A stretch of 64,000 bases of DNA, taken from positions 2,801,842 to 2,865,841 of the forward strand of contig JAJEKV010000050.1 of the NCBI GenBank assembly GCA_021234155.1. The letters run 5' to 3'. Of this stretch, positions 21,319 through 32,147 are shown piece by piece. The notes under the pieces were generated by a model. It was not told where the DNA came from. It ran no database searches and saw nothing but the letters and a program-made list of their open reading frames with translations. A program made the position numbers and the translations under genes. The stretch's first letter is position 1, and every line of letters starts with the position of its first letter. This stretch comes from Isoetes taiwanensis. Lineage: Eukaryota; Streptophyta; Lycopodiopsida; Isoetales; Isoetaceae.

Positions 21319-22728
21319 AGTATGTTAAGATGACTCAAGGAGCTCATAATCCAAGTTCCTATTTGAGTAGTGGTGCTGAAATAGAAGAGGAAACAGACCA
21401 GCAAGTAGCATTTCAGGATAATGGAGTATTACAGGGGTTCATTGAGACGGTGGATCTTTGGTATGCCAATATATACAGGTATTTGCAAGATCAGACTTAT
21501 CCTTCATCTTTTTCAAAGCAACAAAAGCATGCTCTTAGAGTACAAGTAGCTGGTTATGTGGTGCATGAAGCTATTCTTTATAAGAGGACTATGGAAGGTC
21601 TCTTATTAAGATGTGTTGCTGGTCAGCAAACTCATGATTTGTTGCAGCAAGCACATGATTGTCAGGGGCATTTTGCAGCCAGAACCACAACTCGGAAGAT
21701 CCTTCATTGGGGATATTATTGGCCAACTCTTTACAAGGATACTAGAGACTTTGTTAGTAAGTGTGAGAAGTGTCAAAGGCACAAGCAGTTAACAGGCCAC
21801 AATAATATGCCATTCCATCCTATTTTGAGTGTTGGTCCGTTTCATATGTGGGGATTGGATTACATTGGGCCTATCAATCCTCCATCTTCCAAAGGTCATA
21901 AGTATATCTTGGCAGCCACATGTATGTTTACAAAGTGGGTAGAAGCAATTCCAAACAAAGCATGCTACTGAGAAAATACCACGATAAGCTTTCTTGATCA
22001 CAATTTGATTTCTCGGTTTGGTGTTCCAACCATTCTTTTGTCTGATCGGGGAAGTCATTTCATGGGAAAAGTAGTAGCTCAGTTAACAGAAAAGATTGGT
22101 GTTCAACATGTGCAAGCTTCTGCTTATTATCCACAGGGCAATGGGCAAGCTGAGTCTACTAACAAAATTCTGAAAGCTATCTTGGCCAAAACAGTGAAGG
22201 ATAATCAAAGAAATTGGCATGAAGCCTTGACAGGTGCATTATGGAGTTTCAGGTGTACTTACAAGTTGGCTACAGGATTTACACCATTTGAATTGGTTTA
22301 TGGAGTGCAAGCTGCGATGCCGATTCATTTGGACATTCCTTTGTGTTCATTTGTGGAGCTACCTTTATGAGAATTTAGGAGAAGTTCCAACTCCAAATCA
22401 AGTGCATAATAGGATGGATGATTTGTTGCAATTGCAAGAGATGAGACAAGAAGCAGCAGACTTTAATATGAGGCATAAACAGAAAGTAAAGCTTATCAAA
22501 GACAAGTTATAGGTTGTCAATCCATTTGAGGAAGGCCAATTGGTGTTGTGCAGGACCACTAAGAAGCATCTATCCAAATTTCAAAGCCCATAGGAAGGCC
22601 CATTTCTGATTGATAAAGAGGTACCAGGTGGGGCTTTCTACTTGATGACTCCAGAAGGGGAATTGTTGCCTAATCCCAGAAATGGCAAGGATCTCAGGCC
22701 TTATTTTGAAAGAGAAGTGCTATTCTAA
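21288..22728 (+). pseudogene. gypsy integrase
   Basis: The HHCC zinc finger ('HDCQGHF...CEKCQRHK', about 21650-21785) is followed by the catalytic core, with D in 'MWGLDYIGP', D in 'LLSDRGSHF' and E in 'GQAESTNK', so the DDE triad is intact. A TGA at 21969-21971 breaks the core. A frameshift near 22340 moves to the frame that continues 'YENLGEVPTPNQVHNRMDDL' to stops at 22510 and about 22590 and ends at TAA 22726-22728. The tail ('FEEGQLVLCRTTKKHLSKFQ') is the SH3-like DNA-binding domain. No chromodomain follows. Confidence 0.85.
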
Positions 22729-23136
22729 GGGATTCAGATTTGGCATAGCTCCAATTACAGAGAATTTGTGGAGAACTTTTGGGTTACAGCAGGTTGTTTT
22801 TCTGTAAAAACAGGTGGTGACAGTTCCATAATACACATCTATCCTACATCAAAAGATGTATTTCGGCGATACGAATCCAACGAGCTATGGTGCAGGTCAA
22901 ACGGAGTTATGGAACTCAAGATATCAGCTTTCAAAGTTTGCCGCAGTTACAGAGGCTCTGTTTCGTAACTTTCTTTTTGGACCAATTTGTTTTGTGCTAG
23001 TCATTTGGATTTGAGGAGTCTTTCTAAACATACATGTAAATGTGTCATTTGGGGACATGTCCCAAGGACCATATTAGTATGTTTTGTTGTGGGTTCTCCG
23101 CCACGGAGTGGCATATTTTCCCACTGTGGTCGCCAC
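22729..23136 (+). other. 3' untranslated part of the nested gypsy element
   Basis: No gene recognised. I do not see a convincing polypurine tract directly before the 3' LTR: the 15 bases before 23137 read 'cactgtggtcgccac'. Either the tract is displaced or it has been altered. Confidence 0.5.
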
Positions 23137-23472
23137 TGTTGGGGTGGTCACCACTCACCACACTCTTCACCACTCACCACATTCACCACTGTTGTGGTGG
23201 TATAGAGGAGATAGTATACCGTATATGGAGGGAGATACGCACATGCACGCGTGCAGGATATTTGCACGTATGCATTGTGGGCATTATCATTACTGTATTA
23301 TCTGAGCAGAGAGAGAAGAACAGAGAGACGGTGTATTGAGAGAGAGGATTTTGCTTGATCTAGCTATGGAGATGATGATTCTTTGTGTTGTGCATTGCCT
23401 TGTTCTGATAGATTGAGCTTGGATTGTTGGGTTTTTCATCCTTCTTGCAAGGTTAGAGTTCAGGCTCTAACA
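23137..23472 (+). repeat. 3' LTR of the nested gypsy element
   Basis: 336 bp. It matches the 5' LTR except for the shorter CACTCACCACA block and very few substitutions. It is followed by the TSD GACAT. Confidence 0.9.
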
Positions 23473-23477
23473 GACAT

Positions 23478-26400
23478 CAAGGTCCCAGCCGATGTACAGA
23501 CAGATAAGGAGAGGAGACCTGAAAAGGCAGACCCAAGAGAGGGAAGCACGACGACAAACACCTCAACTGACAAACGAGTAGAACAGGACACCACCGGCCT
23601 ATCACAATCTTCATCAAATGGGAAGAATATTTGGTAACCAACGGCATCAAGAATCTTCTAGATGTCAACCCCCCGGCTACCACGTCCACGAGCTCACATC
23701 AGAAAGAGGATCTCGACGCCTTCACAACTCGACGCACATGAGTTTCAAATGGAAGAATGCAAGGCAGCAAAATACAGGTACAGGAAGACGTTAGACATCG
23801 ATGCCGCGTTAGCATCACGAGCTAGGGCCAGAGGGCATAATCTTCCAAATGAGGAGAGAAGTCAGCGACGGGAGCCGTGATAGAAACGAAGGAAGACCAC
23901 CGCGACCTTGCAGCCCAGCAGCTCGCCTTAATGTCATGCAACGCCAACAAAAGGAGCAACCAAGATAGGCAACCACAAAGCACCTAAGGCCCGACCGGGA
24001 TCGAAAGCTTCCAAATTCCCTTGCACCAGCAGGAGAACTTTCATCGGTTCCAAAAAGTAGGAGAACATGAGGGGGAGGAGACGCATATTAGGGAAGGAAC
24101 ATCTCCGACTTGAAGGCCTATATCAGCATTAGGGGCAAGATCAAGGAGGAGAATATTCTGCTCGAACAAGAATTTCGGACCCAGAAACACCTAGAAACCA
24201 AAGGAGGAACGACCCGACATCAACGAACCAGCTAAGAAGATGGAGATGCACTTACAAAAGGCACTGCGACGAGGAGATATGCCCTTCAACAACTAGGTGA
24301 TGGCTTCACGGTACTCCTACCAAGAATTAGAAGAGAAGAAGCCGATCATATCTCCACATGTGGCACGCCAAACGCCCAAGGTAGAAGCACTCGGCACCTT
24401 AACGACAAGGATAGCAATCAAGCACCTTCTAAGAAAAAGAGAGTTCAAGATAATAGCCGCTATTCAACGACAAGAGTATATCTAAAGGCGTGTACTTCTT
24501 CAACTCAAGGGTCAAGCCGCCAGATATAAGGATCCATCATCCCCGACAATATAGCCAGCAGGAGGAGAGCCATGAAGCATTACTTGACGAGAGACCGACA
24601 TGCATACAGGGGACAAAGGTCGAAGGCAAAGCTGAAGAAGTGCTAGCAACCGACTTCTTCCACGAAAGCCCCTAGAGGGCGGGGAGGATCAAAAACCGAC
24701 GGGCACAATCAAAACCACCGAAGGGTACCTCAAGACAAAAAGACAAAGATAGCATCGAGGAATGTGACAATGTCCAAGCCATGTGACCGAGGGATCAAAC
24801 AAGGAAGATTGGAAGCTCGATGGAGAAGCAATTAGGTGGGGCGAGGCGAAGCCGATAACTTGCACGCTGGACTTGCATGCAACTTGGTGAACCGAAGGAT
24901 GGACGATTCAAAGAACAACCTGCAGAGAAGAGAACAACTCTGGACAGTATAGCCAAAGGAAGTGCGATAGCCTCAAGAGACGCCTCAAATAGCTTCAAGT
25001 ATCATGAAGGGGGAACAATTACCCGAGAAACAGGATCGAGAAAGCGATCGAAATGTCGAAGCATCAACCCACCAGCACACCTTTAGTTAGAATGTGATGC
25101 AAAGCGTGTTGTGCCATAGCCGACAAACATTGGAGGGCCCAAGTATATCAACAAGTTACCCCGGAGTACGAGCTGACGTACAAATAGGAGGATATAGATC
25201 GTCAACACCATTGCACCGGGAGGCACACCAATGACATTGCCAAGGAGTAGGTGTGCAACTCGAAGGGAGGCACAAGGGGGACCTAATAGCTCTAGTAGTA
25301 ATTGTAATTATGTAAGCTATATGCTTTGCATATATAGTTCCCTTGTTATTCCTTCCCTCCCATAGCGTAACAGATCAAACGAAGAGATGTCAGACAATTT
25401 GCAGGGGTGAAGCAATCAACATCTTCAATACTCTTCGGGCAACACGGTAACGACAAGAGGACTCGATGTATAAGAGTAACTAAAATTATACAAGATTGTT
25501 AACAGACATCCAACATATTGAAACCACTTGGTGAGATTGATCACCTCGCTAAGAAGGAATCATTACTAGGATAATTGTTGACCATGTATAAATTTAATAC
25601 CTCCAAAGAATAATCCAACCGAAAGAAAAGAAGTAATCTAACAAGTCCGGCCAACTTGTTACGATGACATCAATTCGATTGGTAGGAATATTCCAAGAGT
25701 TTAAATAACTAAGAAAGGGGGAATCTCTAGAATATAAAAGAATAGTACATGCAAGGTACATCTAAAATAAAAATTGTAGTAATCAAATAGTCTTTTGAGA
25801 CCAAAGGAATTGTCATGATGATAAAACCTTGTGGTTTAGAATCGTTCTAACTAAGTAGGTAACCCGTAACTATATTGAAATAAATGATAACATAATATGT
25901 GCATCCATCTTAGATGGTTATATATGGATAGTAAATTAATGCGCTAAGTAAGAAGCATATAACCTCTTAAGGGGAGAGAATAGATATGACGTTGTGTAAA
26001 ACGTCATTGAAGGGGTGCAGGACCATTTTCTTTTCGAAGAAAGTGGGAGGGCTCAATCTTATGATTGAACGTACTTGCATCAAATTGACCGACCCATAGA
26101 ATAGAGTTCACTCCGGCAATGGCCGAAGCGAACAGAGCATAAGATAGACAGATACCTTAGTGTTCAGGAAGCCTTCAACGTGCGAGACTGACGTAGTAGC
26201 TAACTACACCAATGAAGTGGAACAAAACTATGGGAGCAATGCAACGACCAAGTCATCTCCAAAATTACTCGACGCCGGCTCAATGGGTGGATGCGTTCTA
26301 GCCTTAGGTAAGGTGTGCGCATGCATTATAAGCTTTAATGTGTCTTATAGATAAGTTAAATATAGATCCTAATAACTGGATAGAAATTGTTGTACGTATA

Positions 26401-27367
26401 TATATCATAGGGAAATAAGTTAAATAACAAACGGTAATGTGAGGTAGCATGTTAATTAATCCTTCGCAAGGATGCAATTCCTTCCAAGGATAGCTATATG
26501 ACCTCGGGTCCTTATAAATATAAATAGAAAATAGAATTCAGATATACTTAAAGTGCATCTTAGGGATATACTTCCAAGGGTAATGCAGGACCCAAGGAAG
26601 AGAATAAGAAGCACATCTAATTCTTGTGTATGATAATTAAAACCTTGTCTATGTAACAATAGGTCTAAATCAGGGTTATTGTTTAAATAATCGCGACCTA
26701 AAAGTTGTTAAATATTGCAAAGCTGTACGATCGAAAGTAATGTATCCGATACTATGATAATGTTAATTCATAAATATTACCTTAGAGTAATTATGTTAAT
26801 CGCATGCATTAAGGGAAGTCCAGCAGGATCGTGCAGGCGTCCAAGACTGTCATGTTTACTTAAAGACGTTAACGGATGCTAGCCGACATGCAACAGTTGG
26901 TGGAGGAAGTACGAAGATATCCTCTCGCAGCAAGAGTTCTAGAATAGTTGTGATTTCTACCAATTAAACTAATCGCTTAAATTTTGTGTGAGATAGTAAG
27001 TATGTAATGATAGATATTGTAAAATTAATGCAGGATTTCAAGGTGCAAAGACTTGCAACACAAATTTTGTTATAACGTGTTGCAAGGGATGAAGAGTACC
27101 TTGGAAGTGTAAATTTTGTATGAACTTGATAAACTTTGATAAACTTAAATGTTGTATTAAGTAAGCTTAGTAATTACCTTGCGTTGATTAAGTTATGAAG
27201 CGATAAGTTAATTGGACAATGAAATAATACAGTAATGTCTTAAACATTACCTTAGAGTAATTCTAATAATTATGTAACTATAATAATAATTCCATGCATC
27301 AAGTTGGTTGCACGACAGGAAGATCCCAAGGTGGGGAGAACCTCGATGCTGCGGACAGCATCATTTT
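23478..27367 (+). other. internal region of the giant element, right of the nested insertion
   Basis: 23478-25270 is purine- and C-rich and reads like decayed coding sequence: many short open frames such as 23662-23880, 24297-24485 and 24877-25086, none with a recognised domain. 25280-27367 is AT-rich and has no ORF worth calling. I looked for RT (xxDD), integrase (HHCC/DDE), protease (D-T/S-G) and zinc-knuckle motifs among the listed plus-strand frames and found none. Confidence 0.5.
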
Positions 27368-27380
27368 AAGGTGGGGAGAA
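27368..27380 (+). other. polypurine tract of the giant element
   Basis: AAGGTGGGGAGAA abuts the 3' LTR and would prime plus-strand synthesis. A second copy of 'aaggtggggagaa' lies at about 27329-27341, 39 bp upstream. Confidence 0.8.
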
Positions 27381-28930
27381 TGTGACGTTCCAGCATAACA
27401 TACGGTATGAATACGTATATTTTACTGACGCGTCACTAGTACATGTCGACTCAGACGACATGTACACGGCGACCGTAAAGGGTAGTACCCTAGGGTACGA
27501 CCTTGTGAACCATTATATTGCACATGTTAAGGCCACATGTGAATATAATATCTTTGCCATGTGGCAATAGCCCATTGACCAAAAGGGCCCAGCCCTAAAA
27601 TTCGTGGGGATAAAGGGGCATAAACCCTAAAAGGGAAACCCTTTCGGTTTCCAGCCCCTATAGGTCGGATTGGAGCAGTATTGGACGCCATTTCGTCTGA
27701 AGAGTAGCAGAGGAATCGGAATTCCTAGGTTGCGGCTCGATCCAAGACCAGCCGATCTCAAATCCAAAGAAAACATGGGCGTTTTCGAGGAGTGGGAGCC
27801 AGCCAAGAAGCGGGTTAGTGGTTGATCCGATAGTTAGACCCGAAGTTTTCAGCCCTCATTCCATAGGATTAGTATCCATTCTTAGCTATAGGACCCCTCT
27901 GACCCTAAGAATGATAAACACTAACAAAGGAACCTAACCATGTATGATTAGATAGATTAGAATAGATGTATTCTATTATTTCAGTTCTGTTGTGTTGATG
28001 TTTTGACATTCTATCGCCACTCTTGTGTATTGGGAAGGGGGTAGAGACCCGAGCCCAAGTAGATGGATGATCCTAGTTTTAGCCCATTAATTCCCTAATT
28101 AATGCGGCACGTGCATAAGAGCCCACTTTGTTTGTGGGTGGCGGGCTAGACCGGCCTGACAAGGGAGGGCTTATCTAATCACGATTGATCCCTCCGTGCA
28201 TAGCGATGGCAGGGAACGTTGTGAGCGTGCCTAATACCACGCAATCGCGTGAGGGCGTGGTATGGGCTCGACACCTCTTGGGTGATGCGTCATCTTCTAG
28301 GGGTTCAAGTCGTATATGAGCAGTGGCTCTTTGGCTCACCTGTGATTGGCATGAACCTTCTGGAGGGGAGTGATCTCCTCCTGCCTCATCGGGTGGGGAG
28401 ATGCAACCCAATAGTAGTAGCCCCTCCGGCTATTCACCCTAAGAAGCTACGGTCACTTTTCACCCCTATCCAAAGTATGCAATGGGAGGGGCGGATGGAG
28501 TGGACTACCCAACGGCCATGTTCCTATGCCCCCAAATCCATTTGCCATGAATTCTGACTGTATGCATTGTTATCTGGAGACCCAAGCTGTCAGTCTTTCC
28601 CCATGAGTCTGAGCCTGGGTAGGATCTCCCCATGTTATGTTGATGTTACTGATGTGTTGTTGCAGCTCTGTGATATGGTGGACCACCCTTCGAGGTGGGT
28701 ATGTTATTGTTGTTGTCATGTGCTCATGTTTGCTTACGCTTCCGCAGCTAGGACGATCCCGAGGAAGACGGGATGAATGACACGTCCATTCTTCCCCGTC
28801 GGGTTCTTGGCCACCATCAAGGGCCCGATGTTAGGTGGACGGCCTCATGTCAGCGAGCAGATGCTGGTTTGAGGGATGATCTCCAGTTTGTATACGATCG
28901 GGCCATCGTATATGAGCTGGGGCCGTCACA
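27381..28930 (+). repeat. 3' LTR of the giant element
   Basis: Begins TGTGACGTTCC and ends GTCACA. It is collinear with 4237-5787, and the TSD TTTTC follows. Confidence 0.9.
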
Positions 28931-28935
28931 TTTTC

Positions 28936-30339
28936 ACCATCAAGTCAAATGTAATACTCTAGATAACGAAAATGCAACTGAGAAGAGGCTCCTTGAAAAT
29001 CGAGCCCAAGTACGTCCACAAAACTAGAAAATTGAAATTATACATGTATTCTACGCTCGCTATTCCCCAAAGCCTCCAACATAGCAATAGTTCTAACCTA
29101 TAAAATCAACATACAATACTATAGGTCTTATTCAATCTATATGAAGCTTTACTATCTAAGGTAAAAAAAAGCTGATGTCCAATTAAATCATGGAACTAAT
29201 CACATACCAGATAACTCAAATTGGAACCTGTTCACATAAACATACAATTGTGCTTCCGAATTTCTGCTGCCTCAACACAGCAAAACTCAATAGAAGGGCA
29301 TTAAATCCATATGCTTGCTAAACAAAAAACATATGAGAGTAGGTTCCACACATCCTTAAAATGCCCTCCTTGAAAATTTTGAACACATATTTAAAATGGA
29401 GTATAAGAAGAGAAAGCTCATGAACTTTTTGCCAAAGACACGGTCGACGTCTAAAAGCCTCTGACAAAATTTTTACAAATGAAATGCAACCACTGCACAC
29501 AAATTTCAGAACTATCATATCGACAACTTTAAATCACCAGGGATCAAGAAGAAGAACACAAGGGAAGACAAATAGGAGTAGAATGCTAGAAAACAAGGTC
29601 ATGCAAGCTAAATACGAAAGGTTCCAAAAGATATGCCCTAGTCTCTGAAATGGAGCTTTCTACCAAAAATCCTTTTACGCCATTGCCCATGCTTGCCATT
29701 GCCAAAACCAAACTCCCAAAACTGATGCAGAAGGATAAGGCTTATATCAGAATAGAAGTTCCACGAGCCCAGGGATGCCCTCCACGACCCCTTCGAACCA
29801 TGCTCCTATCTTATCACTAAAACCTCTCAAAAATATCACCGCATTATCAATCTGGAATAACAACCATACATGAAAAACCTAATCTTAACCAAGAAATGCA
29901 CATAGATGCAACAACTAAAAAAACCCAAACTTAGAAAGTTTCCATCAAATAAGGCTTCTAACCATGGAAAAACTGGAGACTTCATCTTCGAGTACCAGAT
30001 TATAGCATGACAGACATGACAATTGATTTTCGAACATAACAGTGATTGGGCAATATAAAATTTATTTTGAGCTCTTGAATGTAAGATCAGTTTGGAATTT
30101 GAAATTGGTCTTGAATGTAACAATTGTTTTGGGATTTTCTTTGTAGTAAATTAGAAAAAGCTAACAAAGGTGGAAAAACAAAAGTAAAAAGAAACAAGGT
30201 GACTGGTTAAACCTGTACTTCAGAGTTAGGGTAGCCAACTTTCATTTCATATTGTAGGCCTTGCCACATGTCAACACGGAAATGCACCGTAGACAAACAA
30301 ACAAACAAAAAAAAAAATCGACCTTTATTTCCATATTGA
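28936..30339. other. AT-rich intergenic sequence, no gene recognised
   Basis: No domain, promoter or splice pattern supports a gene. The longest minus-strand frame (29836-30123) has no recognisable features. A short A-rich microsatellite ('aaacaaacaaacaaaaaaaaaaa') lies at about 30297-30317. Confidence 0.45.
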
Positions 30340-30990
30340 AGAAGGAGAAGAACATTTGCAACTAGTGGGGTGCACTAAGCAAATAATTAATTTGAACATT
30401 TTTTATAGACACAAACTATGAAACATTGGAAAGCCTAGAATGGTTGTTTGGCTTTAGGTTTGACGCATGAAGGAAAGATGAGATTCACAAATTTCACAAA
30501 TTTGAAGTAATTTGTCATGGACGGTTCTAATTCATAGTTGGCATGATCTAAAACTAGGTGTCGTGTATGATTACATGTAGTCTTTATGGTAGAACTGCCT
30601 AACAATTTGGTCCAAGAAGTACAAAGAGTGTAGGAAAAGAAAACAAAAATATACTAGCTACTATAATGTTGTATTGAAGAAGAACAACATCTGTAGCCAG
30701 TGGGGTGTACGAAGCGAACAAATCATTTGTGCATTTTTGACAGATTCAAATCATGAAATGCTGGAGAGCTTAGAATGGTTGTTTGGCTTTGAAGATGAAG
30801 GAAAGATGGTATCCACAAATTTGAAGTAATATCCATAAGGTATACAACTTCTCGTGGACGTTAAAATTTCAGCATCATCATCTAATTCATAATTGACATG
30901 GTTTGAAACTAGGCATTTCATATAGCCTTTAATGGTAGAACCTCCTGCTAATTTGGTCCAAGCAGTGTAGAGTACCAGGAAAACAACTGG
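30340..30990 (+). repeat. tandem pair of a roughly 320-bp repeat upstream of DnaJ20 copy 2
   Basis: Unit 1 (about 30340-30640) and unit 2 (about 30670-30990) share 'attgaagaag', 'gcctagaatggttgtttggct/gcttagaatggttgtttggct', 'atgaaggaaagatg' and 'tttggtccaag.agt'. The inverted copy lies at 1640-1960, so the family flanks both DnaJ20 genes. Confidence 0.65.
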
Positions 30991-31268
30991 CAGATACTTT
31001 ATTTATCTTTGTGGGACAATGATGGGAAAAAGGCAAGACAAAAATAAGGTCTCCGATGGTGGATTTTCTTCTGGATATACATGGCGCGTCTTAAGTACTC
31101 TTTCTAAACCAAAACTGTCCTCCAGCGGTAGAACTGTACTACAACCGCCATGGAATGTTCAGGCAGGAGATGCCTAGTTCATCTCGATGATTTTGTTCTA
31201 GAAGTCCTTTCCATTCGAAGCAGGAGATCCTTTTCTAGACGGATTTTAACGATTACCCTTTTGCAGCT

Positions 31269-31275
31269 TATATAA
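31269..31275 (+). promoter_or_regulatory. TATA box of DnaJ20 copy 2
   Basis: TATATAA lies 95 bp before the ATG, in the block conserved with 2736-2742. Confidence 0.6.
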
Positions 31276-31369
31276 GTTTCAAGCTTTTTCTTCCCGTCAC
31301 AGCAGATTCCTCACTCGGTAGGTGTTTTCAGACAAATCTCCACTTCAAGCAGAATTTAGATAGCATCTA

Positions 31370-32147
31370 ATGTCGTGGTCAGCGGTGATCGATCTGCAAG
31401 TATATAGCCTCGCTGGTAGCAGCAGAATTCTATCAGAAAAGAATTGGGGTTTTTGCTCAAAGCAAATTCTGGGGGTAAAAGGGTGCCCTTTAAGTTCATG
31501 TATGCATAGCAATGCGTTTAACAGTGGAAGTTTTTTACTGGGTGCTCCAAAAAGAAGTCCTTGTGTCAGAACTAGTGCTCGTTTGAGAGAAAGCACTGCA
31601 GGCCTTATGATGCCAGACTTTTACAGTGTTTTAGGGCTTCCTAAGGATGTGCCTCATCAGGATATAAAAACTGCATATCGCCAAATGGCTAGGAAATATC
31701 ATCCTGATGTGTGTCGTCCTGAGGAGTTGGAAGACTGTACCAGAATTTTTATTGCAGTTCAAGAGGCTTATGAAACGTTGTCTGATCCCAGAAGAAGGGC
31801 CTTGTATGATCAGGCCATTGCTGGAACTGTGGATGCTCTTGGAATTTCTGGCAGATGGCCCTGGCAATTGGAAGATGAAGTAAGTCCCCTTTCCAATACA
31901 GTTTGTTATCTGTTATTTATCAACTTATGCTGTGTTTACTTGAAGATTGCTTACACCATTTTCATTGGCTAATTCTGTCTCTTAATGCGTTGTATAGGAA
32001 ACTATGTCAATGAGTTGGAAATCTAAATGGATGGAGCAACTTGATGGGTTGAAGAGGAGAAGTGCTGCCAAAACAGCAGATCAATCAGATAGCTGGGCCG
32101 CAAGAATGCGCAGAAGAAGACAGCAGGAGGTTGAGGCCACTATGTAA
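31370..32147 (+). CDS. chloroplast DnaJ20-like J-domain co-chaperone
   Basis: Two exons, 31370-31879 and 31998-32147, joined in phase 0 at 'GAA|gtaagt...tgtatag|GAAACT', give 219 residues. Residues 1-75 are Ser/Arg-rich with few acids, fitting a plastid transit peptide. The J domain spans about 83-148, with intact HPD at 111-113 and the motif QEAYETLSDPRRR at 131-143. Exon 2 gives 'KSKWMEQLDGLKRRS' and 'DSWAARMRRRR', the C-terminal signature of Arabidopsis DnaJ20/J20 orthologues. That family recruits stromal Hsp70 to clients, notably misfolded deoxyxylulose-5-phosphate synthase of isoprenoid synthesis. Length and layout are normal for the family. A decayed tandem paralogue lies at 2838-3615, so this is probably the only working copy here. 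Confidence 0.88.

Larger units (their letters stand above)
8947..23472 (+). mobile_element. nested Ty3/gypsy element with two RNase H domains (Tat-like)
   Basis: Bounded by LTRs 8947-9320 and 23137-23472 (TGTTGGGG...CTCTAACA), with the TSD GACAT at 8942-8946 and 23473-23477. Domain order is gag with three CCHC knuckles, protease (DTGS), a complete RNase H, reverse transcriptase (FIDD), a second RNase H that lacks its first Asp, then integrase (HHCC and DDE). There is no chromodomain. The extra RNase H points to the plant Tat group. Coding is broken by a frameshift in gag, the LINE insertion, a 71-bp duplication, in-frame stops at 20509 and 21969, and stops in the integrase tail. The LTRs are nearly identical apart from a 38-bp length difference in a CACTCACCACA repeat, so this copy appears young despite its lesions. 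Confidence 0.9.
4237..28930 (+). mobile_element. giant non-autonomous LTR retrotransposon carrying a histone H3-like gene
   Basis: Two direct repeats of about 1.55 kb (4237-5787 and 27381-28930) bound the element. The 5-bp target duplication TTTTC is present at 4232-4236 and 28931-28935. The termini form the inverted repeat TGTGAC...GTCACA, although the left end now reads TATGAC. A PBS follows the left LTR and the purine tract AAGGTGGGGAGAA abuts the right LTR. Removing the nested gypsy element (8947-23472) leaves about 10.2 kb. I find no RT, RNase H, integrase or protease in the element's own sequence. The only long intact ORF is the H3-like protein at 6762-7946. By structure it is a LARD-like (large retrotransposon derivative) element that must be mobilised in trans. 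The LTRs differ by many substitutions and small indels, so the insertion is clearly older than the copia element at 53-59 kb. Confidence 0.85.
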
